From Clostridia bacterium (GTDB taxonomy: Bacteria; Bacillota; Clostridia; Oscillospirales; Acutalibacteraceae): 5,604 nucleotides of DNA. Position numbers and translations under genes: made by a program. Location of the stretch: positions 1 to 5,604 of the forward strand of contig JAFVTZ010000195.1 in assembly GCA_017502965.1 (NCBI GenBank), in the 5' to 3' direction. The notes below the pieces were generated by a model, which saw only the letters and a list, made by a program, of their open reading frames with translations, did not search any database and was not told where the DNA came from. The stretch's first letter is position 1. Each line of letters starts with the position of its first letter. This document shows, piece after piece, positions 1-5,604 of this stretch.

Positions 1-233
1 GAGCACTCGGAGTTTTAAAAAGTTGTCGCATTATTGACAGCGGCGAAATGATGAAATTATTATCGAGGATTAAACTCGGTATAAGTATGGGCATACTTAA
101 AGAAGAAATTGACCCAATAAAACTGATGATTGACAGTCAACCTCACAGCCTTATGAAAAAATACGGCGAGATGAATTCTCTTGAAAGGGATATTTGTCGG
201 GCAAATTTTTTAAGGGAGATACTGTCAAACTAA
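1..233 (+). CDS. mcsB: McsB protein arginine kinase, C-terminal fragment (5' end outside window)
   Basis: The reading frame is open from the window edge (first full codon at 3) to TAA at 231-233, giving the last 76 residues. It begins ALGVLKSCRIIDSGEMMKLL and continues RIKLGISMGIL, the usual C-terminal pattern of McsB. The ATG at 48 is internal, because family similarity continues upstream of it. An ERDICRA stretch (RDICRA at 186-203) matches the RDxxRA motif of the McsB C-terminal phospho-arginine-binding region, as I recall the family. The catalytic phosphagen-kinase domain lies upstream and cannot be checked. McsB phosphorylates arginines in misfolded proteins and in the CtsR repressor, marking them for ClpC-ClpP. 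clpC starts 17 nt downstream with no terminator between, so the two are almost certainly co-transcribed. The ID rests on similarity recalled from memory plus the clpC neighbour. Confidence 0.9.
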   Translation, partial: ALGVLKSCRIIDSGEMMKLLSRIKLGISMGILKEEIDPIKLMIDSQPHSLMKKYGEMNSLERDICRANFLREILSN

Positions 234-236
234 AAT

Positions 237-243
237 AAGGAGG
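237..243 (+). promoter_or_regulatory. clpC ribosome binding site
   Basis: AAGGAGG lies 7 nt upstream of the ATG at 251 and is a full match to the anti-Shine-Dalgarno core. It fixes the clpC start and leaves no room for a promoter in the 17-nt gap after mcsB. Confidence 0.9.
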
Positions 244-250
244 CAGGTTT

Positions 251-2692
251 ATGAAATATAATTTTAACGGATTCAGCGCTAAGGCTAACGAGGCGCTTAA
301 TATGGCGATTGCATCGGCTGAAAAATTCGGTCACACTTATGTTGGAAGCGAACATCTGCTTTTGGGAATTTTGCGCATAGGCAGCGGGGTTGCCGCATCT
401 GTGCTCAATAAAAAGGGTGTTACTGACGATAAAATTGATGAACTTATCCGCACCCAGATTGGAAACGGTACACCAACCAAACTTTCTCCCGACCATTTTA
501 CTCCGCGTGCTAAAAGGGTAATAGAAAGTTCTATGCACACCTGTAATAATTTTGGGAAAAAATATGTCGGCACAGAGCATTTGCTTATCGGAATTCTGAG
601 TGACGGTGATAACTATGCAATACGCTTTCTTAATATGCTTGGAGTGGATGTGGCATCTCTCACAACCGAAACCTTGCAAGCGGCAGGTGTAGACCCTACA
701 GAAAGTTCTTCTGCAAGCCAAAAACACACAGATTCCTCGAAAGATAAAATACAAACACTTTCAAAATACGGTATCGATTTAACCGAAGAAGCAAAGAAAG
801 GAAAACTTGACCCCGTAATAGGAAGAGAAACCGAAATCGAGCGTATCATTCAGATACTCTGCCGCAGAACAAAGAATAACCCATGTCTCATAGGTGAGCC
901 GGGTGTTGGAAAAACTGCTGTTGCAGAAGGGCTTGCGCAGAAAATTGCCGAGGGAAATGTTCCTGATATTTTGCAGAACAAAAAACTGTTTACTTTAAAC
1001 CTTACGGGTATGGTTGCAGGAACAAAATACCGCGGAGATTTTGAAGAACGGATAAAAGCGGTTATTGATGAGGTTATAAATTCCAAGAATGTTATCCTCT
1101 TCATCGATGAGGTGCATACAATAATAGGCGCAGGTTCTGCAGAGGGCTCAACAGATGCCGCAAATATTCTGAAACCTGCTTTAGCCCGAGGGGATTTGCA
1201 ACTGATAGGCGCTACAACTATTACGGAATACCGCAAAAATATCGAAAAAGATTCAGCTTTAGAGAGACGTTTTCAGCCTGTAAGCCTTGCAGAGCCGAGT
1301 GAGGAAGATGCAGTTCTTATATTAAAAGGTTTAAAAGATAAATATGAGGCTCACCATAAGGTTAAAATCACCGATGAGGCAATTTACGCTGCTGTAAAAC
1401 TATCTGCACGCTATATAAGTGACAGATTTTTACCCGACAAGGCAATAGACCTTATTGATGAGGCGGCATCCCGAGTAAGGCTTAAAATTTCCGAAACACC
1501 GCCCGAACTTAAAGAACTTGAAGAAAAAATCGAAAATCTTGCCGCCGAAAAAGAGGATGCCATAAGCGCTCAGGAATATGAGCGTGCGGCGGCTTTGCGT
1601 GACAGCGAAAATGATTTAAGAAATAAACTTCAGGCTCACAGGGAAAAACTGCAAGATGAAGGCTATAGGGGAAACGGCGCTGTAACAGAGCAGAATATCG
1701 CCGAGATTGTATCGCTGTGGACAGGAGTGCCCGTAGCACAACTGACCGAAGAAGAGAGTGCAAGACTTTTGCGGCTTGAAGACGAACTCCATGAGCGGAT
1801 TATCGGTCAGCACGAGGCTGTAACTGCCGTTGCAAAGGCAATAAGACGAGGCAGAGTCGGTCTTAAAGACCCCAAAAGACCTATCGGTTCGTTTATTTTT
1901 TCAGGTCCGACGGGCGTCGGTAAAACCGAGCTTTGCAAAGCACTTGCTGAAAGTCTTTTCGGAAGTGAAAGTATGATGATAAGACTCGATATGTCCGAAT
2001 ATATGGAAAAGCATACAGTATCCCGTCTTGTAGGCTCGCCTCCGGGATATGTTGGTTTTGAAGAAGGCGGTCAGCTTACTGAAAAGGTCCGCCGAAATCC
2101 TTATTCAGTTTTGCTATTCGACGAGATTGAAAAGGCTCATCCCGATGTCTTCAATATGTTGCTCCAAATCCTTGAAGACGGTATTTTGACCGATTCGCAA
2201 GGCAGAAAGGTAGATTTTAAAAACACCGTTATTATTATGACCTCGAATGTCGGAGCAAGACAGATAACCGATAAAAAGGTGAGTTTCGGATTTATTGAAA
2301 GCAGTTCGTCTGACAATGAAAATGTTAAAGATTTGGTGCTCGGCGAACTTAAAAACACTTTCCGTCCCGAGTTTTTAAACCGTGTTGACGATATAATAGT
2401 ATTTACAAAACTGAGCAGCACCGAGATTGAGCAGATTGCAGACAAGATGCTGGGTAATCTCGCTTTAAGACTGAATAATCTTAATATTACTTTTAAATAT
2501 GAGGATAATGTTAAAACCGCATTGGCAGAAAAAGGTTTTGATGCGGTTTATGGGGCAAGACCGCTTCGCCGTGAAATACAGAATAAAATTGAGGATACGC
2601 TGAGTGAAAAAATCCTTGATTCAACCGTTAAAAATGGTGATACGGTAGTATGCAGATTTACAGACGGAAAATTCGAATTTGTAACTGAATAA
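251..2692 (+). CDS. clpC: ATP-dependent Clp protease ATP-binding subunit ClpC
   Basis: A complete 813-aa class I Hsp100/AAA+ unfoldase, normal length for ClpC. It is a cytoplasmic hexamer that unfolds substrates into ClpP. Domains in order: two Clp_N repeats (about 8-41 and 83-116); AAA1 with Walker A GEPGVGKT (215-222), Walker B VILFIDE (281-287) and arginine finger ERRF (338-341); a middle coiled coil with a UVR motif (about 421-456), which separates ClpC from ClpB and ClpA; AAA2 with Walker A GPTGVGKT (552-559), Walker B VLLFDE (620-625), sensor MTSN and arginine finger R711 in FLNR; then the small C-terminal domain with GARPLRR. The phospho-arginine pocket glutamates of B. subtilis ClpC (E32, E106) align with E34 and E109. 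The ClpP-docking loop reads FGF (679-681) rather than the commoner V/L/I-G-F. Y443 aligns with the M-domain F436 that stabilises the resting state. The start is fixed by AAGGAGG at 237-243. Cotranscribed with mcsB; any CtsR operator would lie upstream of the window. Confidence 0.98.
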   Translation: MKYNFNGFSAKANEALNMAIASAEKFGHTYVGSEHLLLGILRIGSGVAASVLNKKGVTDDKIDELIRTQIGNGTPTKLSPDHFTPRAKRVIESSMHTCNNFGKKYVGTEHLLIGILSDGDNYAIRFLNMLGVDVASLTTETLQAAGVDPTESSSASQKHTDSSKDKIQTLSKYGIDLTEEAKKGKLDPVIGRETEIERIIQILCRRTKNNPCLIGEPGVGKTAVAEGLAQKIAEGNVPDILQNKKLFTLNLTGMVAGTKYRGDFEERIKAVIDEVINSKNVILFIDEVHTIIGAGSAEGSTDAANILKPALARGDLQLIGATTITEYRKNIEKDSALERRFQPVSLAEPSEEDAVLILKGLKDKYEAHHKVKITDEAIYAAVKLSARYISDRFLPDKAIDLIDEAASRVRLKISETPPELKELEEKIENLAAEKEDAISAQEYERAAALRDSENDLRNKLQAHREKLQDEGYRGNGAVTEQNIAEIVSLWTGVPVAQLTEEESARLLRLEDELHERIIGQHEAVTAVAKAIRRGRVGLKDPKRPIGSFIFSGPTGVGKTELCKALAESLFGSESMMIRLDMSEYMEKHTVSRLVGSPPGYVGFEEGGQLTEKVRRNPYSVLLFDEIEKAHPDVFNMLLQILEDGILTDSQGRKVDFKNTVIIMTSNVGARQITDKKVSFGFIESSSSDNENVKDLVLGELKNTFRPEFLNRVDDIIVFTKLSSTEIEQIADKMLGNLALRLNNLNITFKYEDNVKTALAEKGFDAVYGARPLRREIQNKIEDTLSEKILDSTVKNGDTVVCRFTDGKFEFVTE

Positions 2693-2735
2693 AAAACTAA
2701 AAGTCATTCTGTTAATCAGAATGACTTTTGTTTTT
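2691..2735. terminator. Bidirectional intrinsic terminator shared by clpC and the phosphatase gene
   Basis: A perfect 13-bp stem (2699-2711 pairs with 2717-2729) closes a 5-nt loop TTAAT. On the + strand it is followed by G then TTTTT (2731-2735); on the - strand by AG then TTTTTT (2696-2691). It can therefore end both the clpC transcript and the convergent phosphatase transcript. The stem is AT-rich (4 GC pairs of 13), so its strength comes from length and U-tracts. The phosphatase stop codon (2712-2714) is in the loop, and its last residues KSHSD are encoded by one arm. Confidence 0.88.
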
Positions 2736-3182
2736 AAGTATATATTCAAGCAACGCTTCACAGCCTTTTTGAATATCCTTTTCGGCTGTTTTAAAATCGT
2801 CTGTATACCACGGGTCAGCAACATCGTGAGGGGTGTTTGTGAAATCAAGGAGCAGGCTCGCTTTATTATCAGGGTCACCGCCTATGATGAAATTCAGATT
2901 ACGAAGGTTGTTTTTATCCATACATATAAGATAGTCATAATAACTGTAATCTCCCTTTGTAACCCTTATAGCGCGCTTTCCTGAAGTGTCTATACCTCTG
3001 TTTGAAAGCAGACGGCGAACAGGCGGATACACGGGATTTCCGATTTCCTCATTCGAGGTTGCCGCAGAGGCAATATAAAAATCCTTTTCTATGTTTCTGT
3101 TCTTAACCAGTTCTTTCATAATAAACTCCGCCATAGGGCTTCTGCAGATATTGCCGTGGCAGATAAAGAGAATTTTTGTCAT
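2712..3182 (-). CDS. Low-molecular-weight protein tyrosine phosphatase family protein
   Basis: A 156-aa cytoplasmic phosphatase, normal LMW-PTP length. From the ATG at 3182-3180 it begins MTKILFI and runs into the P-loop CHGNICRS, with nucleophile C8, arginine R14 and S15 in the CX5R(S) signature. The general acid is D123 in DPWY. Mechanism from the family: the cysteine takes the phosphoryl group and the aspartate protonates the leaving group. A GTG three codons upstream (3191-3189) would add MIY, but GGTGA (3192-3188) lies 5 nt before the ATG and supports the ATG. Its neighbour is the arginine kinase operon, whose natural opponent is the LMW-PTP-fold arginine phosphatase YwlE. YwlE, however, has Thr where this protein has Ile (NICRS versus NTCRS), and Ile is the phosphotyrosine-type residue. 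Tyrosine specificity is therefore my call, unproven. The gene is convergent to clpC with its own probable promoter. Confidence 0.93.
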   Translation of the reverse strand: MTKILFICHGNICRSPMAEFIMKELVKNRNIEKDFYIASAATSNEEIGNPVYPPVRRLLSNRGIDTSGKRAIRVTKGDYSYYDYLICMDKNNLRNLNFIIGGDPDNKASLLLDFTNTPHDVADPWYTDDFKTAEKDIQKGCEALLEYILKNKSHSD

Positions 3183-3198
3183 ATAAATCACCGAATAT

Positions 3199-3227
3199 AT
3201 ATTACCAAAAAATTTCGATTATTTCAA
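3199..3227 (-). promoter_or_regulatory. Probable sigma-A promoter of the phosphatase gene
   Basis: Read on the - strand, TTGAAA (3227-3222) is followed after exactly 17 nt by TAATAT (3204-3199). Transcription would begin near 3192, giving a leader of only about 10 nt with the GGTGA ribosome site at its very 5' end. The region is AT-rich, so a chance match is possible. The -35 box lies 2 bp from the leftmost putative operator (3230-3248), so the two divergent promoters may share control. Confidence 0.5.
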
Positions 3228-3229
3228 GT

Positions 3230-3248
3230 ATTATTGTTATTTGATAAG
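3230..3248. promoter_or_regulatory. Putative operator copy A (degenerate)
   Basis: ATTATTG-N5-TGATAAG. Its left half is identical to that of copy C, and its right half keeps the GATAA core, but its own arms are complementary at only 4 of 7 positions. Its centre (3239) is 21 bp from copy B, in register with the B-C spacing. It is the weakest of the three copies and would be discounted if it stood alone. Confidence 0.45.
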
Positions 3249-3250
3249 AA

Positions 3251-3269
3251 ATTATCGAAAAACGATAAT
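3251..3269. promoter_or_regulatory. Putative operator copy B (perfect inverted repeat)
   Basis: ATTATCG-AAAAA-CGATAAT is a perfect 7-bp inverted repeat around a 5-nt A spacer, centred at 3260, just upstream of the -35 box. It is too short and AT-rich, and lacks a following T-tract, to be a terminator. A dimeric repressor site is the better reading. The YozG-like regulator encoded by the second gene of the operon is the obvious candidate ligand (inference). Confidence 0.72.
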
Positions 3270-3272
3270 AAA

Positions 3273-3291
3273 ATTATTGACAAACGATAAT
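3273..3291. promoter_or_regulatory. Putative operator copy C, covering the -35 box
   Basis: ATTATTG-ACAAA-CGATAAT matches copy B at 17 of 19 positions and is centred 22 bp downstream of it (3282), two helical turns. It contains the whole TTGACA -35 element (3277-3282), so a bound protein would block RNA polymerase directly. One of the two arm differences from a perfect palindrome may be forced by the need to keep TTGACA. Confidence 0.7.
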
Positions 3292-3305
3292 TTGTGTGTT
3301 ATTAT
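3277..3305 (+). promoter_or_regulatory. Strong sigma-A promoter of the DUF2975-HTH-DUF4173 operon
   Basis: A consensus -35 TTGACA (3277-3282), a 17-nt spacer and -10 TATTAT (3300-3305), preceded by TG one base before the -10 (3297-3298, extended -10). The predicted start is near 3311-3313, giving a leader of about 28 nt before the ATG at 3340. The near-ideal promoter overlaid by operator copy C suggests a strong promoter held down by a repressor. Confidence 0.85.
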
Positions 3306-3339
3306 GCAGATAACAAAACTTGGTTTGTGAGGGATTTTT

Positions 3340-3807
3340 ATGTATAGAAGTAAAATTTCAGTAAAAGTATCTATTGCAGTTTGTATAATACTGTCTATTG
3401 TTTTAGGAGTTCTTGTGTTTTTTGCGCCGTTTCTTTTTGAACTTTATCTTACGGCATTTCGCGGTTTTGCTCCCGAAGGCGAAGCGCTTGCTATGATTAA
3501 AAAGGTGTTTATGCTTGTGTTTTATCCTTGCGGAATTTTTGCGGCTATAATTTTAACCGCACTGCTCGGTTTACTTAATAACATAAAAGCAGGGGAGGTA
3601 TTCACTCTTAAAAATGCAAAATATCTCAGAATAGTTTCTCTTTGCTGTTTTGCAATTTCGGTTATAACACTTGTGGGTGGATTTTTCTATATGCCGTTTT
3701 TAGTTGTAGCCTTTGCGGCGGCATTTGTTGGGCTATTACTCAGAGTTCTCAAAAATGTTATGCAAGCGGCGGCAGAAATGCGCGAAGAAAACGATTTAAC
3801 CATTTGA
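3340..3807 (+). CDS. DUF2975 family membrane protein
   Basis: A 155-aa integral membrane protein with four predicted helices (about 8-36, 55-80, 96-117, 119-138) and short loops. The segment NIKAGEVFTLKNAKYLR (81-97) between helices 2 and 3 and the charged C-terminal tail ending EENDLTI are hallmarks of DUF2975 proteins as I know them. The biochemical function of the family is unknown. GAGGG at 3329-3333, 6 nt before the ATG, supports the start. It is the first gene of an operon: its TGA overlaps the ribosome site of the HTH gene, whose ATG follows 10 nt later. This DUF2975 plus small HTH pairing is a recurrent arrangement in Firmicutes. A plausible but unproven role is to sense a membrane or envelope state and modulate the HTH protein. 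Family call confident; role open. Confidence 0.88.
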   Translation: MYRSKISVKVSIAVCIILSIVLGVLVFFAPFLFELYLTAFRGFAPEGEALAMIKKVFMLVFYPCGIFAAIILTALLGLLNNIKAGEVFTLKNAKYLRIVSLCCFAISVITLVGGFFYMPFLVVAFAAAFVGLLLRVLKNVMQAAAEMREENDLTI

Positions 3808-3817
3808 GAGGTGCGGT

Positions 3818-4024
3818 ATGATAGAAATAAATCTTGATATAATGCTCGCAATGCGCCGTATGACCTCTTTGGAACTTGCAGAAAAAATCGGAATAACTCA
3901 GGCGAATTTATCTGTTCTGAAAACAGGCAAGGCAAAGGCGGTCAGGTTTTCTACACTTGATAGTATATGCAAAGTATTGGAATGTCAACCCGGTGATATT
4001 TTAAAATATGTTCCTGAGGAGTGA
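3818..4024 (+). CDS. YozG-like Cro/C1-type HTH transcriptional regulator
   Basis: A 68-aa single-domain DNA-binding protein of the Xre superfamily (HTH_26-like). The helix-turn-helix spans about 16-38: TSLELAEKIG forms helix 2 and ITQANLSVLKTGKAKAVRF forms the recognition helix and following loop. The C-terminal CQPGDILKY (56-64) is typical of this small family. There is no ligand or dimerisation domain, so any signal probably comes from a partner, with the cotranscribed DUF2975 protein the likeliest (inference). GAGGTG (3808-3813) lies 4 nt before the ATG and starts right after the upstream stop codon, so translation is probably coupled. The downstream membrane protein starts 5 nt after its TGA. 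The inverted repeats in the operon promoter make it a likely autorepressor, though activation cannot be excluded. Confidence 0.92.
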   Translation: MIEINLDIMLAMRRMTSLELAEKIGITQANLSVLKTGKAKAVRFSTLDSICKVLECQPGDILKYVPEE

Positions 4025-4029
4025 TATAA

Positions 4030-5604
4030 ATGGAAGAAAAAATTATAAATCAGACACCTGTTTTTACTGATACGGTTGAACCTTTGACAAAAATGAGGTT
4101 TGATATCTCAAAGCGAGACGGTGTATTTGCGGTTTTGTTTCTCTTATCTTCTGTAATGCTGTCTGCCTATGGTATTTTCGCAGGTTTCAGGGCAGGTTTT
4201 ACAGTTTCGGTTGTTATTACGATTTCTGTTATAACAGCATATTTATGGAAAAACAAGGTTAAAATTAAAGTATTTGGTCTGTTTTGCGGTATTTTATCTG
4301 TTTTAACCGTTTGCGGTTTTGCTGTAACATCCGATATTGCGGTAAGATTTTTCGGGCTTGTGTCGGTGGTTTTACTCGCGCTTGTGTGGTTTATGTCTTT
4401 GACAGATGACCGCGCGGAAATCGGGGATTTAGGGCTTTTTGCAACTATTCATTATCCGATTTTTGAACTCGTATTTCCAAATCTTCCAAATGCGGTAATT
4501 TCTTTGTTCACGGGTGGCGGCGAACGCCGTAAAGCGCTACTAAAGTCACTTTTAGGTTTTGCTTTTGCAATACCCGTACTGTTTGTTGTGGTGCCGCTTC
4601 TTATGTCTTCCGATGCGGCTTTCAGCGGACTTGCCGAGAAAATTGTTGGCAACCTTTTTCTAACGATTTTAAAAATTGCATTAGGTTTTTTAATTGCATG
4701 GTTTATTATTACTTATTGTTACAGTCTTATTAAATGTGAGCCGTGCGAAATCAAAGAAAGCACTTTTAAGGGTGTTGACGGGATTATCATATCTTCCTTT
4801 TTAGGGGTTATTTCGGTTTGCTATTTAACTTATCTATTTTCGCAACTGGCATACTTTTTCAGCGCATTTAAGGGCTTTTTGCCTGAGGATTACTCTTTCA
4901 CAGCAGCAGAATATGCCCGACGTGGATTTTTTGAAATGAGCGTTATTGCTGCAATAAATTTCGGAATGATATTCATTGTCCTGCTTATATCGGCTAAAAA
5001 GAACGGCAAAATCTGTGTTTTATCCCGAATTTTCTGCACATTCATAGGATTTTTCACTCTTGTGATTATTGCAACTGCAATTTCAAAAATGGTACTTTAT
5101 ATTCAGCGTTTTGGTATGACATTTCTGCGTATAGGTACAAGCGCGTTTATGCTATTTCTGGCGGTTGTGTTTATAAGTCTGATTTTCCGTTTGTTTATAC
5201 CCCGTATCAGGGTGATAAGAACGGCTTTTATAACTGCAGGGATTATACTTGCAATTTTAGGGAATCTCAATATAAACAGTATCATTGCTGAATATAATTA
5301 TAACGCTTATAAAAATAATTTGCTCAAAACTATCGATGTCAGCACGATTTATGAACTCGGAGACGAGGGTGTGCCGTATCTTGTTAAACTTTTATATGCT
5401 AAAGATGGTGATACTGCTAAAGAGGCAGGATATTATCTGCAACAATGTGTTATAAGCGGTGACTATTACGAACTTGAGAGCAAATATGAAAATGATATCA
5501 CAGTTTATAAAATCAAAGATAAAAAGTATGATAAAATCTCTGAGTTCGGTATTTCAAGAAACAGGGCATATAATGTGCTCGATAAGTATATAAAAGAAAA
5601 TCCA
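4030..5604 (+). CDS. DUF4173 (DUF4153-like) polytopic membrane protein, C-terminus beyond the window
   Basis: The frame is open for 525 codons from ATG 4030 to the window end with no stop. GAGGAG (4016-4021) inside the end of the HTH gene, 8 nt upstream, supports the start. A hydrophilic N-terminus (1-31) is followed by roughly eleven hydrophobic segments (about 32-53, 57-73, 81-99, 104-122, 174-192, 209-233, 251-275, 303-321, 335-352, 371-388, 398-412), then a soluble domain from about 418. YIQRFGMTFLR (357-367) at the start of the tenth segment, and the soluble-domain motif IYELGDEGVPYLVKLL (440-455), are the patterns I associate with DUF4173 proteins. No enzymatic motif was seen and the family function is unknown. 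The 5-nt spacing from the HTH gene makes it part of the same operon, so it is probably under the same operator array. Helix boundaries are by eye. Confidence 0.85.
   Translation, partial: MEEKIINQTPVFTDTVEPLTKMRFDISKRDGVFAVLFLLSSVMLSAYGIFAGFRAGFTVSVVITISVITAYLWKNKVKIKVFGLFCGILSVLTVCGFAVTSDIAVRFFGLVSVVLLALVWFMSLTDDRAEIGDLGLFATIHYPIFELVFPNLPNAVISLFTGGGERRKALLKSLLGFAFAIPVLFVVVPLLMSSDAAFSGLAEKIVGNLFLTILKIALGFLIAWFIITYCYSLIKCEPCEIKESTFKGVDGIIISSFLGVISVCYLTYLFSQLAYFFSAFKGFLPEDYSFTAAEYARRGFFEMSVIAAINFGMIFIVLLISAKKNGKICVLSRIFCTFIGFFTLVIIATAISKMVLYIQRFGMTFLRIGTSAFMLFLAVVFISLIFRLFIPRIRVIRTAFITAGIILAILGNLNINSIIAEYNYNAYKNNLLKTIDVSTIYELGDEGVPYLVKLLYAKDGDTAKEAGYYLQQCVISGDYYELESKYENDITVYKIKDKKYDKISEFGISRNRAYNVLDKYIKENP

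Noticed and set aside
48..233. A separate 61-aa small protein starting at ATG 48
   Set aside because: The same frame is open to the window edge and the upstream residues (ALGVLKSCRIIDSGE) continue the McsB pattern, so 48 is an internal methionine.
230..754. 174-aa - strand frame opposite the start of clpC
   Set aside because: A shadow of clpC: cysteine-rich, low-complexity translation with no family resemblance, and the opposite strand is unmistakably ClpC.
251..2692. Calling the AAA+ protein ClpB, ClpA or ClpE
   Set aside because: The short UVR-containing middle domain excludes ClpB (long M-domain) and ClpA (none), there is no N-terminal zinc finger as in ClpE, and mcsB directly precedes it.
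2721..2984. 87-aa + strand frame opposite the phosphatase gene
   Set aside because: It lies antisense inside a well-conserved gene, starts within the terminator stem and has no recognisable family features.
3180..3191. GTG start at 3191-3189 for the phosphatase (adds MIY)
   Set aside because: The GTG overlaps the GGTGA ribosome site that is correctly spaced for the ATG at 3182-3180, and no ribosome site precedes the GTG.
3208..3226. A fourth operator copy further upstream (CGATTAT at 3216-3222)
   Set aside because: Only a loose half-site, not in register with the 21-22 bp spacing, with no matching second arm.
3251..3269. The ATTATCG/CGATAAT palindrome as a terminator
   Set aside because: The stem is only 7 bp with 2 GC pairs, there is no T-tract, and it sits upstream of a promoter with a near-copy 22 bp away; an operator explains it better.

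Overview
The window looks like chromosomal DNA from a low-GC Firmicute, most likely a Clostridia-class (Oscillospiraceae/Ruminococcaceae-like) anaerobe. The grounds are the mcsB-clpC gene order, the AT-rich composition, strong AGGAGG-type ribosome binding sites, and a DUF2975 / YozG-like regulator pair of the kind common in that group. This placement is inferred from gene content; there is no rRNA or other marker in the window.

Left block (1-2735, + strand): the 3' end of mcsB (protein arginine kinase) is followed 17 nt later by a complete clpC (813 aa, class I AAA+ unfoldase). Together these form the McsB-ClpC(-ClpP) phospho-arginine quality-control pathway. McsB phosphorylates arginines on damaged proteins, and the ClpC N-domain reads the mark and feeds the protein to ClpP. 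The upstream partners usual for this operon (ctsR, mcsA) would lie outside the window. A perfect 13-bp hairpin with T-tracts on both sides ends clpC.

Middle block (2712-3182, - strand): a complete low-molecular-weight protein tyrosine phosphatase gene converges on clpC and shares its bidirectional terminator; its stop codon sits in the terminator loop. It is tempting to call it the McsB-opposing arginine phosphatase (YwlE), but its P-loop has Ile rather than Thr at the specificity position, which points to phosphotyrosine.

Right block (3192-5604, + strand): a 157-nt divergent intergenic region carries a near-consensus sigma-A promoter and what looks like three 19-bp operators spaced 21-22 bp apart, one of them covering the -35 box. 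It drives a tightly packed operon: a four-helix DUF2975 membrane protein, a 68-aa YozG-like Cro/C1 HTH regulator, and a large polytopic DUF4173-type membrane protein cut by the window edge. The simplest reading is a self-regulated membrane sensor/regulator module of unknown signal. This is the least characterised part of the window.

No tRNA, rRNA, CRISPR array, insertion sequence or riboswitch was recognised.
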